Source: Hominisplanchenecus faecis (lineage in GTDB: Bacteria; Bacillota; Clostridia; Lachnospirales; Lachnospiraceae). From it: a stretch of 64,000 nucleotides of DNA. The DNA is taken from contig NZ_JAJEQE010000004.1 of NCBI RefSeq assembly GCF_020687205.1, positions 55,285-119,284 on the forward strand. The letters run 5' to 3'. A program made the translations under genes and the position numbers. The notes beneath the pieces are model-generated. The model was not told the origin of the DNA and searched no databases. It was given only the letters and a program-made list of their open reading frames with translations. Shown here one piece after another: positions 19,028 to 26,647 of the stretch. The first letter of the stretch is position 1. Each line of letters starts with the position of its first letter.

Positions 19028-20095
19028 TTATTCCACTGTGATCTCATCGAAAACTTCTGCCGCACCATCTACGGTAGCCTGATCCAGCTCAAAGTTCAGT
19101 TTGTCAGCAACTGCGGTATTTACATAAAGGCTTGCACCGCTGCATACTTCATACGGCATTTCTTCTGCCTTTGACTCACCTTTTAAAATCTTGGCTGCCA
19201 TCTCGCCGGTCTGTTTGCCAAGGGCGATATAATCAATACCCATAGATGCCAGACATCCGATCTTAACCTGTTCGATTTCAGAACCAAATACCGGGATATT
19301 CTTCTCATCTGCGGCTGCGATCACGGTCTGCAGTGCAGATACAACGGTGTTGTCTGTCAGGTTGCTGATGCAGTCTACCTTGGATGCCAGATCCTTTGCA
19401 GCCATCTCAACATCTGCTACGGTATTGATACCGCTGTCAACAATCTCAAAATCATAATTCTCTGCCAGCTCTTTGTATTCTTTGATCGTGCTTACGGAGT
19501 TTGCTTCGCTTGTTGTGTAAAGAATACCGATCTTCTTTGCATCCGGCATCAGATCACGGATCATTTTCAGCTGTTCTTCAACCGGAAGTTTGTCAGAGGT
19601 TCCGGTGATATTTCCTACGGAATTGCCCTCTTCATCTGCAAGTCCTGCACCGACCGGATCAGAAACTGCGGTATATACTACCGGGATCTCACTGTCCAGA
19701 CAGCTGTTATAGGCACTCATGGCACTCGGAGTTGCAATTGCACAGATCAGATCCACATTTTTGGATACAAAATTATCAGCGATCGTACTTGCTGTTCCGG
19801 TATCTGCCTGTGAGTTCTGGTATTCTACTGTCAGATTGACACCTTCTTCGATTCCGGCACTTTTTAAACCTTCCAGAAATCCTTCACGGCAGTTGTCAAG
19901 AGACCCGTGTTCTGCAAACTGAGAAATACCGATGGTATAATTATCTTCTGCCGTATCTGCCGCACTGCTGTCTGCGGATGTTTCACTTCCGGTTGATGCC
20001 TGTGTATCTTTTGCAGTGTCTGAACTGCCGCATCCTGTCATCATTGCCATAATCATCGCTGTTGTCATAATACCTGCTAATACTTTTTTCTTCAT
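19028..20095 (-). CDS. trpX: Tryptophan ABC transporter substrate-binding lipoprotein (TrpX-like)
   Basis: 355 aa. A lipobox ends the signal peptide ('MAMMTGC', Cys22), followed by a Ser/Thr/Asp-rich linker. The body matches the ABC_sub_bind (PF04392) family: 'IGISQFAEHGSLDNCREGF', 'CAIATPSAMSAYNS', 'IPVVYTAVSDPVGAGL', 'KKIGILYTTSEANS' and 'CLASMGIDYIALGKQTGEMA'. The strong GGAGGA site lies about 7 bases upstream. The T-box in front predicts that uncharged tRNA-Trp induces the operon. Confidence 0.88.
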   Translation of the reverse strand: MKKKVLAGIMTTAMIMAMMTGCGSSDTAKDTQASTGSETSADSSAADTAEDNYTIGISQFAEHGSLDNCREGFLEGLKSAGIEEGVNLTVEYQNSQADTGTASTIADNFVSKNVDLICAIATPSAMSAYNSCLDSEIPVVYTAVSDPVGAGLADEEGNSVGNITGTSDKLPVEEQLKMIRDLMPDAKKIGILYTTSEANSVSTIKEYKELAENYDFEIVDSGINTVADVEMAAKDLASKVDCISNLTDNTVVSALQTVIAAADEKNIPVFGSEIEQVKIGCLASMGIDYIALGKQTGEMAAKILKGESKAEEMPYEVCSGASLYVNTAVADKLNFELDQATVDGAAEVFDEITVE

Positions 20096-20144
20096 AAAAG
20101 TCCTCCTTCTTCTGCCGTGAAACAGTTACAATTTTCTGATAACT

Positions 20145-20177
20145 AAAAAAACGTCTCAAGCTTTTCTGCCTGAGACG
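20145..20177 (-). terminator. T-box attenuator terminator
   Basis: CGTCTCA (20171-20177) pairs with TGAGACG (20152-20158), followed by seven T residues. Confidence 0.88.
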
Positions 20178-20415
20178 CTGATATTCATCAACGCGGTACC
20201 ACTCAAATTGACTTCTGTCCACTTTGCATGTACATAGTTATACATTCCTGATTGATAACGGGTTCGGTTCCCGACAACGCCTACTCTCCTGTCTGGATTT
20301 TGGGCTGCCCTCGAAAGTCCATTCAATCATCCACGCCGTACTACAATCCCACCGTCTGCAGCTCTCTGTGCCTTTATGGAAGATCTACTCTTCTTTCTCA
20401 TCGGTTTTTCCTATG
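20145..20415 (-). promoter_or_regulatory. T-box leader, UGG (Trp) specifier
   Basis: On the minus strand the T-box core GTGGTACCGCG is at 20191-20202. It is followed by the terminator hairpin at 20145-20177, whose stem could be displaced by an antiterminator. Stem I lies upstream and ends with a typical specifier region in which UGG occupies 20319-20321 (context TTGAATGGAC). This places trpXYZ under tRNA-Trp control. The specifier reading is by comparison with known T-boxes and needs folding. Confidence 0.9.
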
Positions 20416-20843
20416 CAACCAATAGTAATACTTTTTTGCGTTCTTGTCAATGAAAATTTCTGTTTTTCATCCACTGTTTTTACACGCAGAAAAAAATACA
20501 AAATATGGCATACCCATACCACTGCGATACAGATTCTTCCGATCGGCACATTTTTCATGCAGAGAAAACCGATTGCCATCACAACGGTCACCATCCCGAT
20601 AATTTTCAGTTTTGTTCCAAGCGTCATGGCTCTTTCCTGCACAAAGCTGTCCAGATGTTTTTTGTAAAGACCGGTTGACAGAAACCAGGTATGTAACTTT
20701 TCCGAGCTCTTTGCAAAGCAGAATACGGTTGCCATATAAAGCGGCACGGTCGGCAGGATCGGCAGAACGATACCGATCGTTCCAAATGCCAGGCACAGAA
20801 ATCCAAGCAGCATCCAGATTATATTCATCGGGTTTTTCTTCAT
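20385..20843 (-). CDS. YbaN/DUF454 family inner membrane protein
   Basis: 152 aa. '[48 protein letters not shown]' near residues 8-56 is the family core: two membrane segments joined by Gly/Pro-rich 'VLPILPTVP'. Another pair of hydrophobic segments follows ('[16 protein letters not shown]'). AAAGGA lies upstream. The function of the family is unknown. The C-terminal about 25 residues overlap the trp promoter. Confidence 0.85.
   Translation of the reverse strand: MKKNPMNIIWMLLGFLCLAFGTIGIVLPILPTVPLYMATVFCFAKSSEKLHTWFLSTGLYKKHLDSFVQERAMTLGTKLKIIGMVTVVMAIGFLCMKNVPIGRICIAVVWVCHILYFFLRVKTVDEKQKFSLTRTQKSITIGCIGKTDEKEE
20422..20450 (-). promoter_or_regulatory. Promoter of the T-box/trpXYZ unit
   Basis: TTGACA, a 17-base spacer and TACTAT on the minus strand. 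It lies inside the last 22 codons of the upstream DUF454 gene, so transcription of trpXYZ starts within that reading frame. Confidence 0.75.
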
Positions 20844-20873
20844 CTCTTTATCCTTTCTTGTTCATCACAGAAG

Positions 20874-21674
20874 TTATTTTTCTCTTGGCGGAAGCCGGTA
20901 ATCCTGAATGGCTACCACAGGACTTCCGTTCACACGTGTTACCATCAGATGTACGCCATACAGTTTCTGAATGCTTTCTTCTGTGATCACCTGATCTGGA
21001 GCACCTTCGATCGCCACATGACCGCCCTGCAGACCGATGATCTTGTCAGAAAAATAAATGGTCTGGTTGATGTCATGCAGAACCATAACGATCGTGATGT
21101 CGAATTCTTTATTCAGTTTTTTGACCAGTTCCAGGATCTCCAGCTGATAGCGGATATCCAGATAAGTGGTCGGCTCATCCAGGAACAGAAGTTCGGTATT
21201 CTGTGCCAGTGCCATGGCGATCCAGACTCTCTGTCGCTGTCCGCCTGAAAGCCTTCCGATCTCACGGTCACGCAGGTCCAGAAGTCCGGTCACCTGAAGT
21301 GCCTGTTCGATCAGCCGCTCGTCTTCTTCACTTTTTCCGCCCAGCATTTTCTGATAAGGGGTTCTTCCATACGATACGAGGCGTTCGATCGTGATATCTT
21401 CTGCTGCGGAATTATGCTGGTGTACGATCGACACTTTTCTTGCAAATTCGCTGAGCGAATATTTTTTTATGCTCTTTTCTTCCAGCAGGATTTTCCCTTT
21501 TCCCGGTGTCAGATTCTTGGTCATAAGAGAAAACAGGGTAGATTTCCCACAGCCGTTCGCACCCATGATTGTCGTGATCTTCCCGCGTGGTATCGTCAGG
21601 GAAATATCCGAGAGAATCTGGTTGCTTCCGTAGGAAAAGCTTAAGTTTTTCACTTCCATCGCATTAGTTTCCAT
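20874..21674 (-). CDS. Haem/iron ABC transporter ATP-binding protein (FecE-like)
   Basis: 266 aa. Walker A 'GANGCGKST', the Q-loop region 'VSIVHQHNSAAEDITIERLVSYGRTPYQ', signature 'LSGGQRQRVW', Walker B 'LLFLDEPTTYLD' and 'VLHDINQ' are all present; this is the iron-siderophore/haem ATPase class. The start at 21674 has CGGAGG upstream and overlaps the permease stop. It is the last gene of the haem operon and pairs with the IsdF-like permease and IsdE. Confidence 0.88.
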   Translation of the reverse strand: METNAMEVKNLSFSYGSNQILSDISLTIPRGKITTIMGANGCGKSTLFSLMTKNLTPGKGKILLEEKSIKKYSLSEFARKVSIVHQHNSAAEDITIERLVSYGRTPYQKMLGGKSEEDERLIEQALQVTGLLDLRDREIGRLSGGQRQRVWIAMALAQNTELLFLDEPTTYLDIRYQLEILELVKKLNKEFDITIVMVLHDINQTIYFSDKIIGLQGGHVAIEGAPDQVITEESIQKLYGVHLMVTRVNGSPVVAIQDYRLPPREK

Positions 21675-22677
21675 ATTTTTTCGACCTCCGAAGCAGAAGA
21701 ATAAAGAACGGACCACCAACTACGCTCATGATCACCGCTGCACTCACTTCATACGGAGCGGCGATCGTCCTGCCGATCGTATCTGCCAGCAGAAACGTAA
21801 AAGCCCCTGCAAGTGTGGAAAACGGGATCAGCACCTTATGGTCACTTCCAACCAGCAGTCTGCCGATATGCGGGACGATCAGTCCCAAAAAGCTTACGGC
21901 ACCTGCAACTGCGGTTGAAACGCTGGCAAGTAAAACTGCCGTCAGGGAGATCACAATCCTGGTGCGGTTTACATTGATTCCAAGTCCTCTTGCCGTTTTG
22001 TCTTCCAGAGACAGCAGATTGCATTCCCCTACAAACAGAATCGCCAGAAACAGTCCTGCCAGTACATAGGGAAATAACGTTCCGACATCTGACCAGGTCT
22101 TCTGCGTGATATGTGCTTCTACGATCGATGCCACACCGGTCCTCTGACCGCCTGTCATCGTACTGAAGATACTGGAAAGTCCGGTGAAAAGGGCATCGAC
22201 TGCCACACCGGTCAGAATGATGCGAAGCGGGCTGAGTCCCTGTTTCCAGGACAGACAATAGACCAGAAAGAATGCTGCCACCCCGCCAAAAAAGGCTGCA
22301 AACGGTGTAAAAAAGTAAAGTGTCGGAAAAAAGGTGCTCACACAGACTGCCGCAAATCCAGCTCCGCTTGAAATTCCGATAATTCCCGGGTCTGCCAGCG
22401 GATTTTTTAAAACCGCCTGAAAAAGAACACCGGACACTGCGATCGCCGCCCCGGCAAGCATGGAGATCAGAATACGCGGAAAACGCAGATCATAGACCGC
22501 CGCCACATTCTCATCATATTCTACAAACAGACCGCGAAGCAGCTGACCGAAACTTACGGAAAGACTCCCTGTATTGATTGCCGAAAAAAATACGAGCAGC
22601 AGCAAAAACAGGATCACAGCAAACGAAATCCAGGTTCGCCTGTACTTTTTCTGTTTCCGCACCATATCTTGATTCAT
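21664..22677 (-). CDS. isdF: Haem ABC transporter permease (IsdF/FecCD-like)
   Basis: 337 aa with about ten hydrophobic segments of the FecCD family. The core motifs 'RFPRILISMLAGAAIAVSGVLFQAVLKNPLADPGIIGISSGAGF' (about 65-108), 'ILTGVAVDALFTG', 'LLASVSTAVAGAVSFLGLIVPHIGRLL' and 'LLADTIGRTIAAPYEVSAAVIMSVVGGPFFILLL' are clear. Its neighbours are IsdE and the ATPase, so it most likely moves haem. The symbol follows the IsdE assignment. Confidence 0.85.
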   Translation of the reverse strand: MNQDMVRKQKKYRRTWISFAVILFLLLLVFFSAINTGSLSVSFGQLLRGLFVEYDENVAAVYDLRFPRILISMLAGAAIAVSGVLFQAVLKNPLADPGIIGISSGAGFAAVCVSTFFPTLYFFTPFAAFFGGVAAFFLVYCLSWKQGLSPLRIILTGVAVDALFTGLSSIFSTMTGGQRTGVASIVEAHITQKTWSDVGTLFPYVLAGLFLAILFVGECNLLSLEDKTARGLGINVNRTRIVISLTAVLLASVSTAVAGAVSFLGLIVPHIGRLLVGSDHKVLIPFSTLAGAFTFLLADTIGRTIAAPYEVSAAVIMSVVGGPFFILLLRRSKKYGN

Positions 22678-22706
22678 AACGTTTTCTCCTTCCAGTTCTG
22701 CTTTTA

Positions 22707-23654
22707 TTACGATTCGGTATAAAGCAGTTTTTTTAACGTTTCCAGGGCATCCTGATAAGCAAACGTTGCACTCATTCCAAACTGCTCATACGGAAGATCA
22801 TAGACTTTTCCGTCTTTCACGGCCTGAAAATGTTTCCAGATATCATTGGTCTTGAAATCTTCTGCAAACATTTCTGCTACCTGATCCGGAAGTGCATGTG
22901 CCGCACGCAGAATGATGTCCGGTTCTTTGGTCTTCATATCTTCTGTATTGACCGTCAGAAATTCCTGTCCCTGATCTTCATAAACGTTTTCTGCCCCGGC
23001 AAGGGCTGCCAGGCTCCCGATATAGGACTTTTCAGTAGCGATCACATAGCTTCCCGGAAGTCCCATCAGGATCAGTACCTTCGGATGTTCTTTTCCGGCA
23101 ATTTCTTCCTGGAAATTCTGATAAAATTCCTGATACGCATCAGTCAGTTCTTTCGCCTGCTCTTCCCGGTCAAAAATTACGCCCAGCTCTTCAATCGACT
23201 GATACATGCCGGGAACGCTGCGAAGATTTAAAAATGCCCAATCACTGTTCAAAGTCTCGTACTTTGACTGAAGATCACTTTGCAGAGAACTCGGGCTTAA
23301 GATCCAGTCGGGACTTAACGATGCCAGAATCTCCATATCCGGGCTCATCGCCGTTCCGATGGTTGGAAGATCCTGATAGCGATCCGGGATCTCTGCCGTA
23401 CTGCTGCAGACACCGACCAGGTTTAGCTCCAGTTTTTCACAGATCTGTGCCGCTGCCGGTGAGGTTGCCACAATACGTGGTGCTCTTCCAAGAGCGATCA
23501 CCTTTTCTCTTGCAGCTTCCACAGCTCCCGTCTGCCCGTTTCCCTGTGCTGTATATGCTTCTGTACTTTTTTCCGGATGCTGATCGACACATCCGCTCAG
23601 GAACAGACACACTGCAAATGCCGACAGGAACAGAAGACATATCCGCTTACTCAT
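22707..23654 (-). CDS. isdE: Haem-binding lipoprotein IsdE of the haem ABC importer
   Basis: 315 aa. The lipobox 'LFLSGC' puts lipid on Cys22. The body closely follows staphylococcal IsdE: 'GTAMSPDMEI' (Met103) and 'RAAHALPDQ' (His253) match the known Met and His haem ligands, and 'HPKVLILMGLPGSY' plus 'NDIWKHFQAVKDGKVYDLP' are near-identical blocks. The start at 23654 has AAAGGAG upstream and overlaps the Shp gene by 8 bp. Role: receive haem from the surface NEAT/Shp proteins and give it to the permease. Ligand assignment is by comparison with IsdE, made from memory. Confidence 0.92.
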   Translation of the reverse strand: MSKRICLLFLSAFAVCLFLSGCVDQHPEKSTEAYTAQGNGQTGAVEAAREKVIALGRAPRIVATSPAAAQICEKLELNLVGVCSSTAEIPDRYQDLPTIGTAMSPDMEILASLSPDWILSPSSLQSDLQSKYETLNSDWAFLNLRSVPGMYQSIEELGVIFDREEQAKELTDAYQEFYQNFQEEIAGKEHPKVLILMGLPGSYVIATEKSYIGSLAALAGAENVYEDQGQEFLTVNTEDMKTKEPDIILRAAHALPDQVAEMFAEDFKTNDIWKHFQAVKDGKVYDLPYEQFGMSATFAYQDALETLKKLLYTES

Positions 23655-24645
23655 CGTCCTCGTCTCCTTTCCACAGCTCCCCATGCTTTTGCAGAAAAAG
23701 AAAAATTCCGGTTCCGGCTGCCATCAGGATCAGACCGGAAAGTGTCATGGAAACGGTCAGCACCAGGATCCATTTTCCGGGCGTCATAGCAGAGGTATCC
23801 GCTGCATCACTTTCCGCCTGTTCTGTATTTGAGATTTCGGAAGCGGTTGACAGGGCAAGTCCTTGCACTTCCGTATCCGCTTGTGGAGCGGCTGCTTTGT
23901 TTTCACTCTCTGTATTTACCGTTTCTGATGTCTGTACTGCATTGTCGCTGCTTTTGGCATCCGCAGAATCAGAAGTTTTTGCAGAATCATTTTCCTCTGA
24001 TTTCATAGTTTCCCGGCTGCTTTCATCCAACTTGTCTGTATCGTTTTGCTCTGTTTTGATTTCCTGAGCCTTCTTCGATCCTTCCGATGTTCCCATAACA
24101 TTTACAGTTTTGAAATCCGTCTGATTACCGGACTGATAATCTCCCGGATAAAAATAAAAGATCACGTTTCTTCCCATCGGCTCTACATACATCGAGCAAC
24201 GCATAATACAGCTCTCCGACGGTACTTCGATGCAGGCATCTTCGGTGCTTCCGCTTCCGTCTGCTCCTGTCGCCGTTGTTGTCACCGATGTGCTGCTCCA
24301 TGTGCTGTCACCGACATTCTGAACCGATATGTCATGTCTGGAGGCATAATCCATCAGACTGAAGCGAACCGTCAGGTAGTATTTTCCGGAATCGGTCACT
24401 TCCAAAATCCCCTGTGTGCCAACGGCACTTTCTGCCATGCCCTGACCGGTTGCGGCAGAGGCTTCTCCGCCCGAATCCTCGATCACTCCGGTCACCGGAT
24501 GTGTATAACTGGTCGTTATGGAACAGGTATAAATGCTCCCGCTTTCTGCAAAGACCTGCTTTTTGCCCAAAAGCAGCAATCCGCAAACCAGAAGCAGTCC
24601 TGCGATATATTTAACCCGTTTTTTCTTCCTGATGCTTGTCTGCAT
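23647..24645 (-). CDS. Shp-type haem-binding surface protein
   Basis: 332 aa. A signal peptide (to about residue 33, 'VFAESG') precedes a haem-binding Shp-like domain (about 35-190: 'YTCSITTSYTHPVTGVIED', 'ESCIMRCSMYVEPMGRNVIFYFYPG'). Met70 and Met157 lie 87 residues apart, the same spacing as the bis-Met ligands of streptococcal Shp (Met66/Met153). A Ser/Glu/Asp-rich spacer (about 190-285) leads to a C-terminal membrane helix and an acidic tail, so it is membrane-anchored and could span the wall. It sits between the NEAT protein and IsdE, where Shp would hand haem to the importer. Confidence 0.85.
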   Translation of the reverse strand: MQTSIRKKKRVKYIAGLLLVCGLLLLGKKQVFAESGSIYTCSITTSYTHPVTGVIEDSGGEASAATGQGMAESAVGTQGILEVTDSGKYYLTVRFSLMDYASRHDISVQNVGDSTWSSTSVTTTATGADGSGSTEDACIEVPSESCIMRCSMYVEPMGRNVIFYFYPGDYQSGNQTDFKTVNVMGTSEGSKKAQEIKTEQNDTDKLDESSRETMKSEENDSAKTSDSADAKSSDNAVQTSETVNTESENKAAAPQADTEVQGLALSTASEISNTEQAESDAADTSAMTPGKWILVLTVSMTLSGLILMAAGTGIFLFLQKHGELWKGDEDDE

Positions 24646-24654
24646 AATCTTCTC

Positions 24655-26613
24655 CTATAACACCCATCTGCGGCTTCTGATCTTATAAAGGACACCGGCT
24701 CCTGCTGCCAGAAGTGCTCCAAGCGACGGAAGTGCGGCTGCAACCGGATTTCCTTTTTTGCTTTGTGCTCCCGATCTTCCCTGTCCTGTTGTCACCGTGT
24801 CACCATTTTCGCTGTCTTCCTGCTGTTGACTTTCTGCACTTACCGATGCTGCCTGTCCGGCTGCATCTTCAATCTTGTTTTTCAGCACTGCATCTTCTTT
24901 GGCTGCTTCACTCTCTTTTTGCTCTCTGCTGCTTTTGGCGGCATCTTTTGTCTTTTTTGAAGCATTCGATGACGGAAGTACGGATGTTCCTTTTGTCTGG
25001 CTGCTTACCGGAAGTGACTGGTTTCCAAGTGGACTTCCTGCGGAACCGTTTCCTGATGCGGCAGTTTTATTTCCGGTGGTTCCATTTGTATGGCTTCCCT
25101 GTGTGCCGCTTCCAGTATCAGTGCGGCTGCCGGAATTGCCGTTATCCTCTGTTTCTTTTACACTTTTTTTATCCAGTGTGATGTTTTCAAGATCCAGCTT
25201 CAGATAAACATTCTGGGTACCGCTTCCGGCGGAGATGGCATCCATGACCGGAACAAATACCTGGAGCGGAACATAGCCGTCTTTTTTTGCCTCCGCGATC
25301 ATAGTAAAAGAAATTTCTTTCGGATAATCGGTGCCATTCTGTTTTTTGGTGACATCTACCGCTTTCGGGCTTCCGACCGGTCCGCCGTAAGCATCTGTCT
25401 GATAACCGACCTTATAATATTTCAGCCATCCGAGATAACCTTTCTGACCATTGATCGTCAGACTGTTAAAGCTCAGTGTCAGCGTATATTTTTTCTTTTT
25501 TACCGTCAGTTTCACGGTATGATCCAGAGCTTCGTTTGCCATGGATAAGGACTGCTTATCGGTTTTCATCATTTTGCCCGGAAGATAATAGACTCCGTCC
25601 GAGAGCGTTTTGATATCCAGACTCTCGCCGCTGTTATCTTCCGTGGAAGAAGTTGTTTTTTTCTGATCCAGATTGATGATCGCCTGGGATAGTGCATTTT
25701 GCTGTTTTGTGATCTGAAGCTTTGTCGCATTTTCATTATCATAAACATTCTGTGCCACAGCGATCGCTTTTTTCAGTGCTTCCAGACTCTCTTTTGTATA
25801 TACATTCTCTCTTCCGGATAAACTGGTCGCCGATAACAGCAGGGTATGTAAGCCGGACTTGTCCGCTTTTTCAGAAGATGGATTCTGATTTCCGTTATTT
25901 CCCGGCTGTTCCGTGGATGGCTGCCCGGTAGACGGTGTTTCCGTAGAAGGCTCTGTCGAATCCTCTGTTGGCTTTGAAACCAGTGTCAGACTGCTCCAGT
26001 CCAGCTGAAGCCTTGCGTACTGCTCACCGCTTCCTGCACTGACGGCTTCCATCACCGGCACATAGACCTGCGTCCAGATTTCACCATCTCCTGCTGTAAC
26101 CGGAATTGCGATTTTTTTCGGATAGATCATACCTTTTACATTTTCATCCAGGCCGTTTTCAGGATCGTTGTAACTGTCATAAACTCCATCATACTGCTCA
26201 AGGATTTCAGATGCGGATGCCGCATCACTTTCCGTCGGAACTCTTCCGTCCACATCCGGATAATATAATGTTTCTGCCAGATAGCCATTAAAATCCTTTT
26301 TCCCAAGTCGGATCGTAAGCGGAACCAGATCTAGGACAAGCTGACAGTTTCCGCCGGACACCTGCAAGGTCATCGGTTTGGAAATGGCAGTGTTACCCAT
26401 CGAATCCTGATCCTGCACGGCATGACGCAATACGCCATTTATCGTATAGGTACCGTCTGCGACCGTCTCTGCCTGCACACCTTCCGTTTCGGCTGCATAC
26501 ACCTGCATTGTTTTTGCAGAGAACATCGGCGAGATCAGACCGGCAGAAAAAACGACTCCTGCAAGCAGACATACCTGGCATTTTCTTTTTCTTCCTGTCA
26601 CATTTCTTTCCAC
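24655..26613 (-). CDS. Surface protein with two NEAT domains and a FIVAR module
   Basis: 652 aa, GTG start with GGAGGG upstream. After a signal peptide (to about residue 42), NEAT domain 1 covers about 47-215 ('DGTYTINGVLRHA', 'SMGNTAISKPMTLQV', 'YARLQLDWSSL'). A Pro/Thr-rich linker and a FIVAR helical module (about 255-330) follow, then NEAT domain 2 (about 343-490: 'DGVYYLPGKMM', 'SMANEALDHTVKLTV', 'GYLGWLKYY'). A low-complexity Gly/Ser/Lys stretch leads to a C-terminal membrane segment ('LPSLGALLAAGAGVLY') and an RSRRW tail; no LPXTG. NEAT domains bind haem or haemoproteins. It lies between the FMN-NEAT and Shp genes in one operon. Confidence 0.9.
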   Translation of the reverse strand: MERNVTGRKRKCQVCLLAGVVFSAGLISPMFSAKTMQVYAAETEGVQAETVADGTYTINGVLRHAVQDQDSMGNTAISKPMTLQVSGGNCQLVLDLVPLTIRLGKKDFNGYLAETLYYPDVDGRVPTESDAASASEILEQYDGVYDSYNDPENGLDENVKGMIYPKKIAIPVTAGDGEIWTQVYVPVMEAVSAGSGEQYARLQLDWSSLTLVSKPTEDSTEPSTETPSTGQPSTEQPGNNGNQNPSSEKADKSGLHTLLLSATSLSGRENVYTKESLEALKKAIAVAQNVYDNENATKLQITKQQNALSQAIINLDQKKTTSSTEDNSGESLDIKTLSDGVYYLPGKMMKTDKQSLSMANEALDHTVKLTVKKKKYTLTLSFNSLTINGQKGYLGWLKYYKVGYQTDAYGGPVGSPKAVDVTKKQNGTDYPKEISFTMIAEAKKDGYVPLQVFVPVMDAISAGSGTQNVYLKLDLENITLDKKSVKETEDNGNSGSRTDTGSGTQGSHTNGTTGNKTAASGNGSAGSPLGNQSLPVSSQTKGTSVLPSSNASKKTKDAAKSSREQKESEAAKEDAVLKNKIEDAAGQAASVSAESQQQEDSENGDTVTTGQGRSGAQSKKGNPVAAALPSLGALLAAGAGVLYKIRSRRWVL

Positions 26614-26647
26614 TTTGATCCCTCCGTTCTGAATCCTGCTCTCTTTC

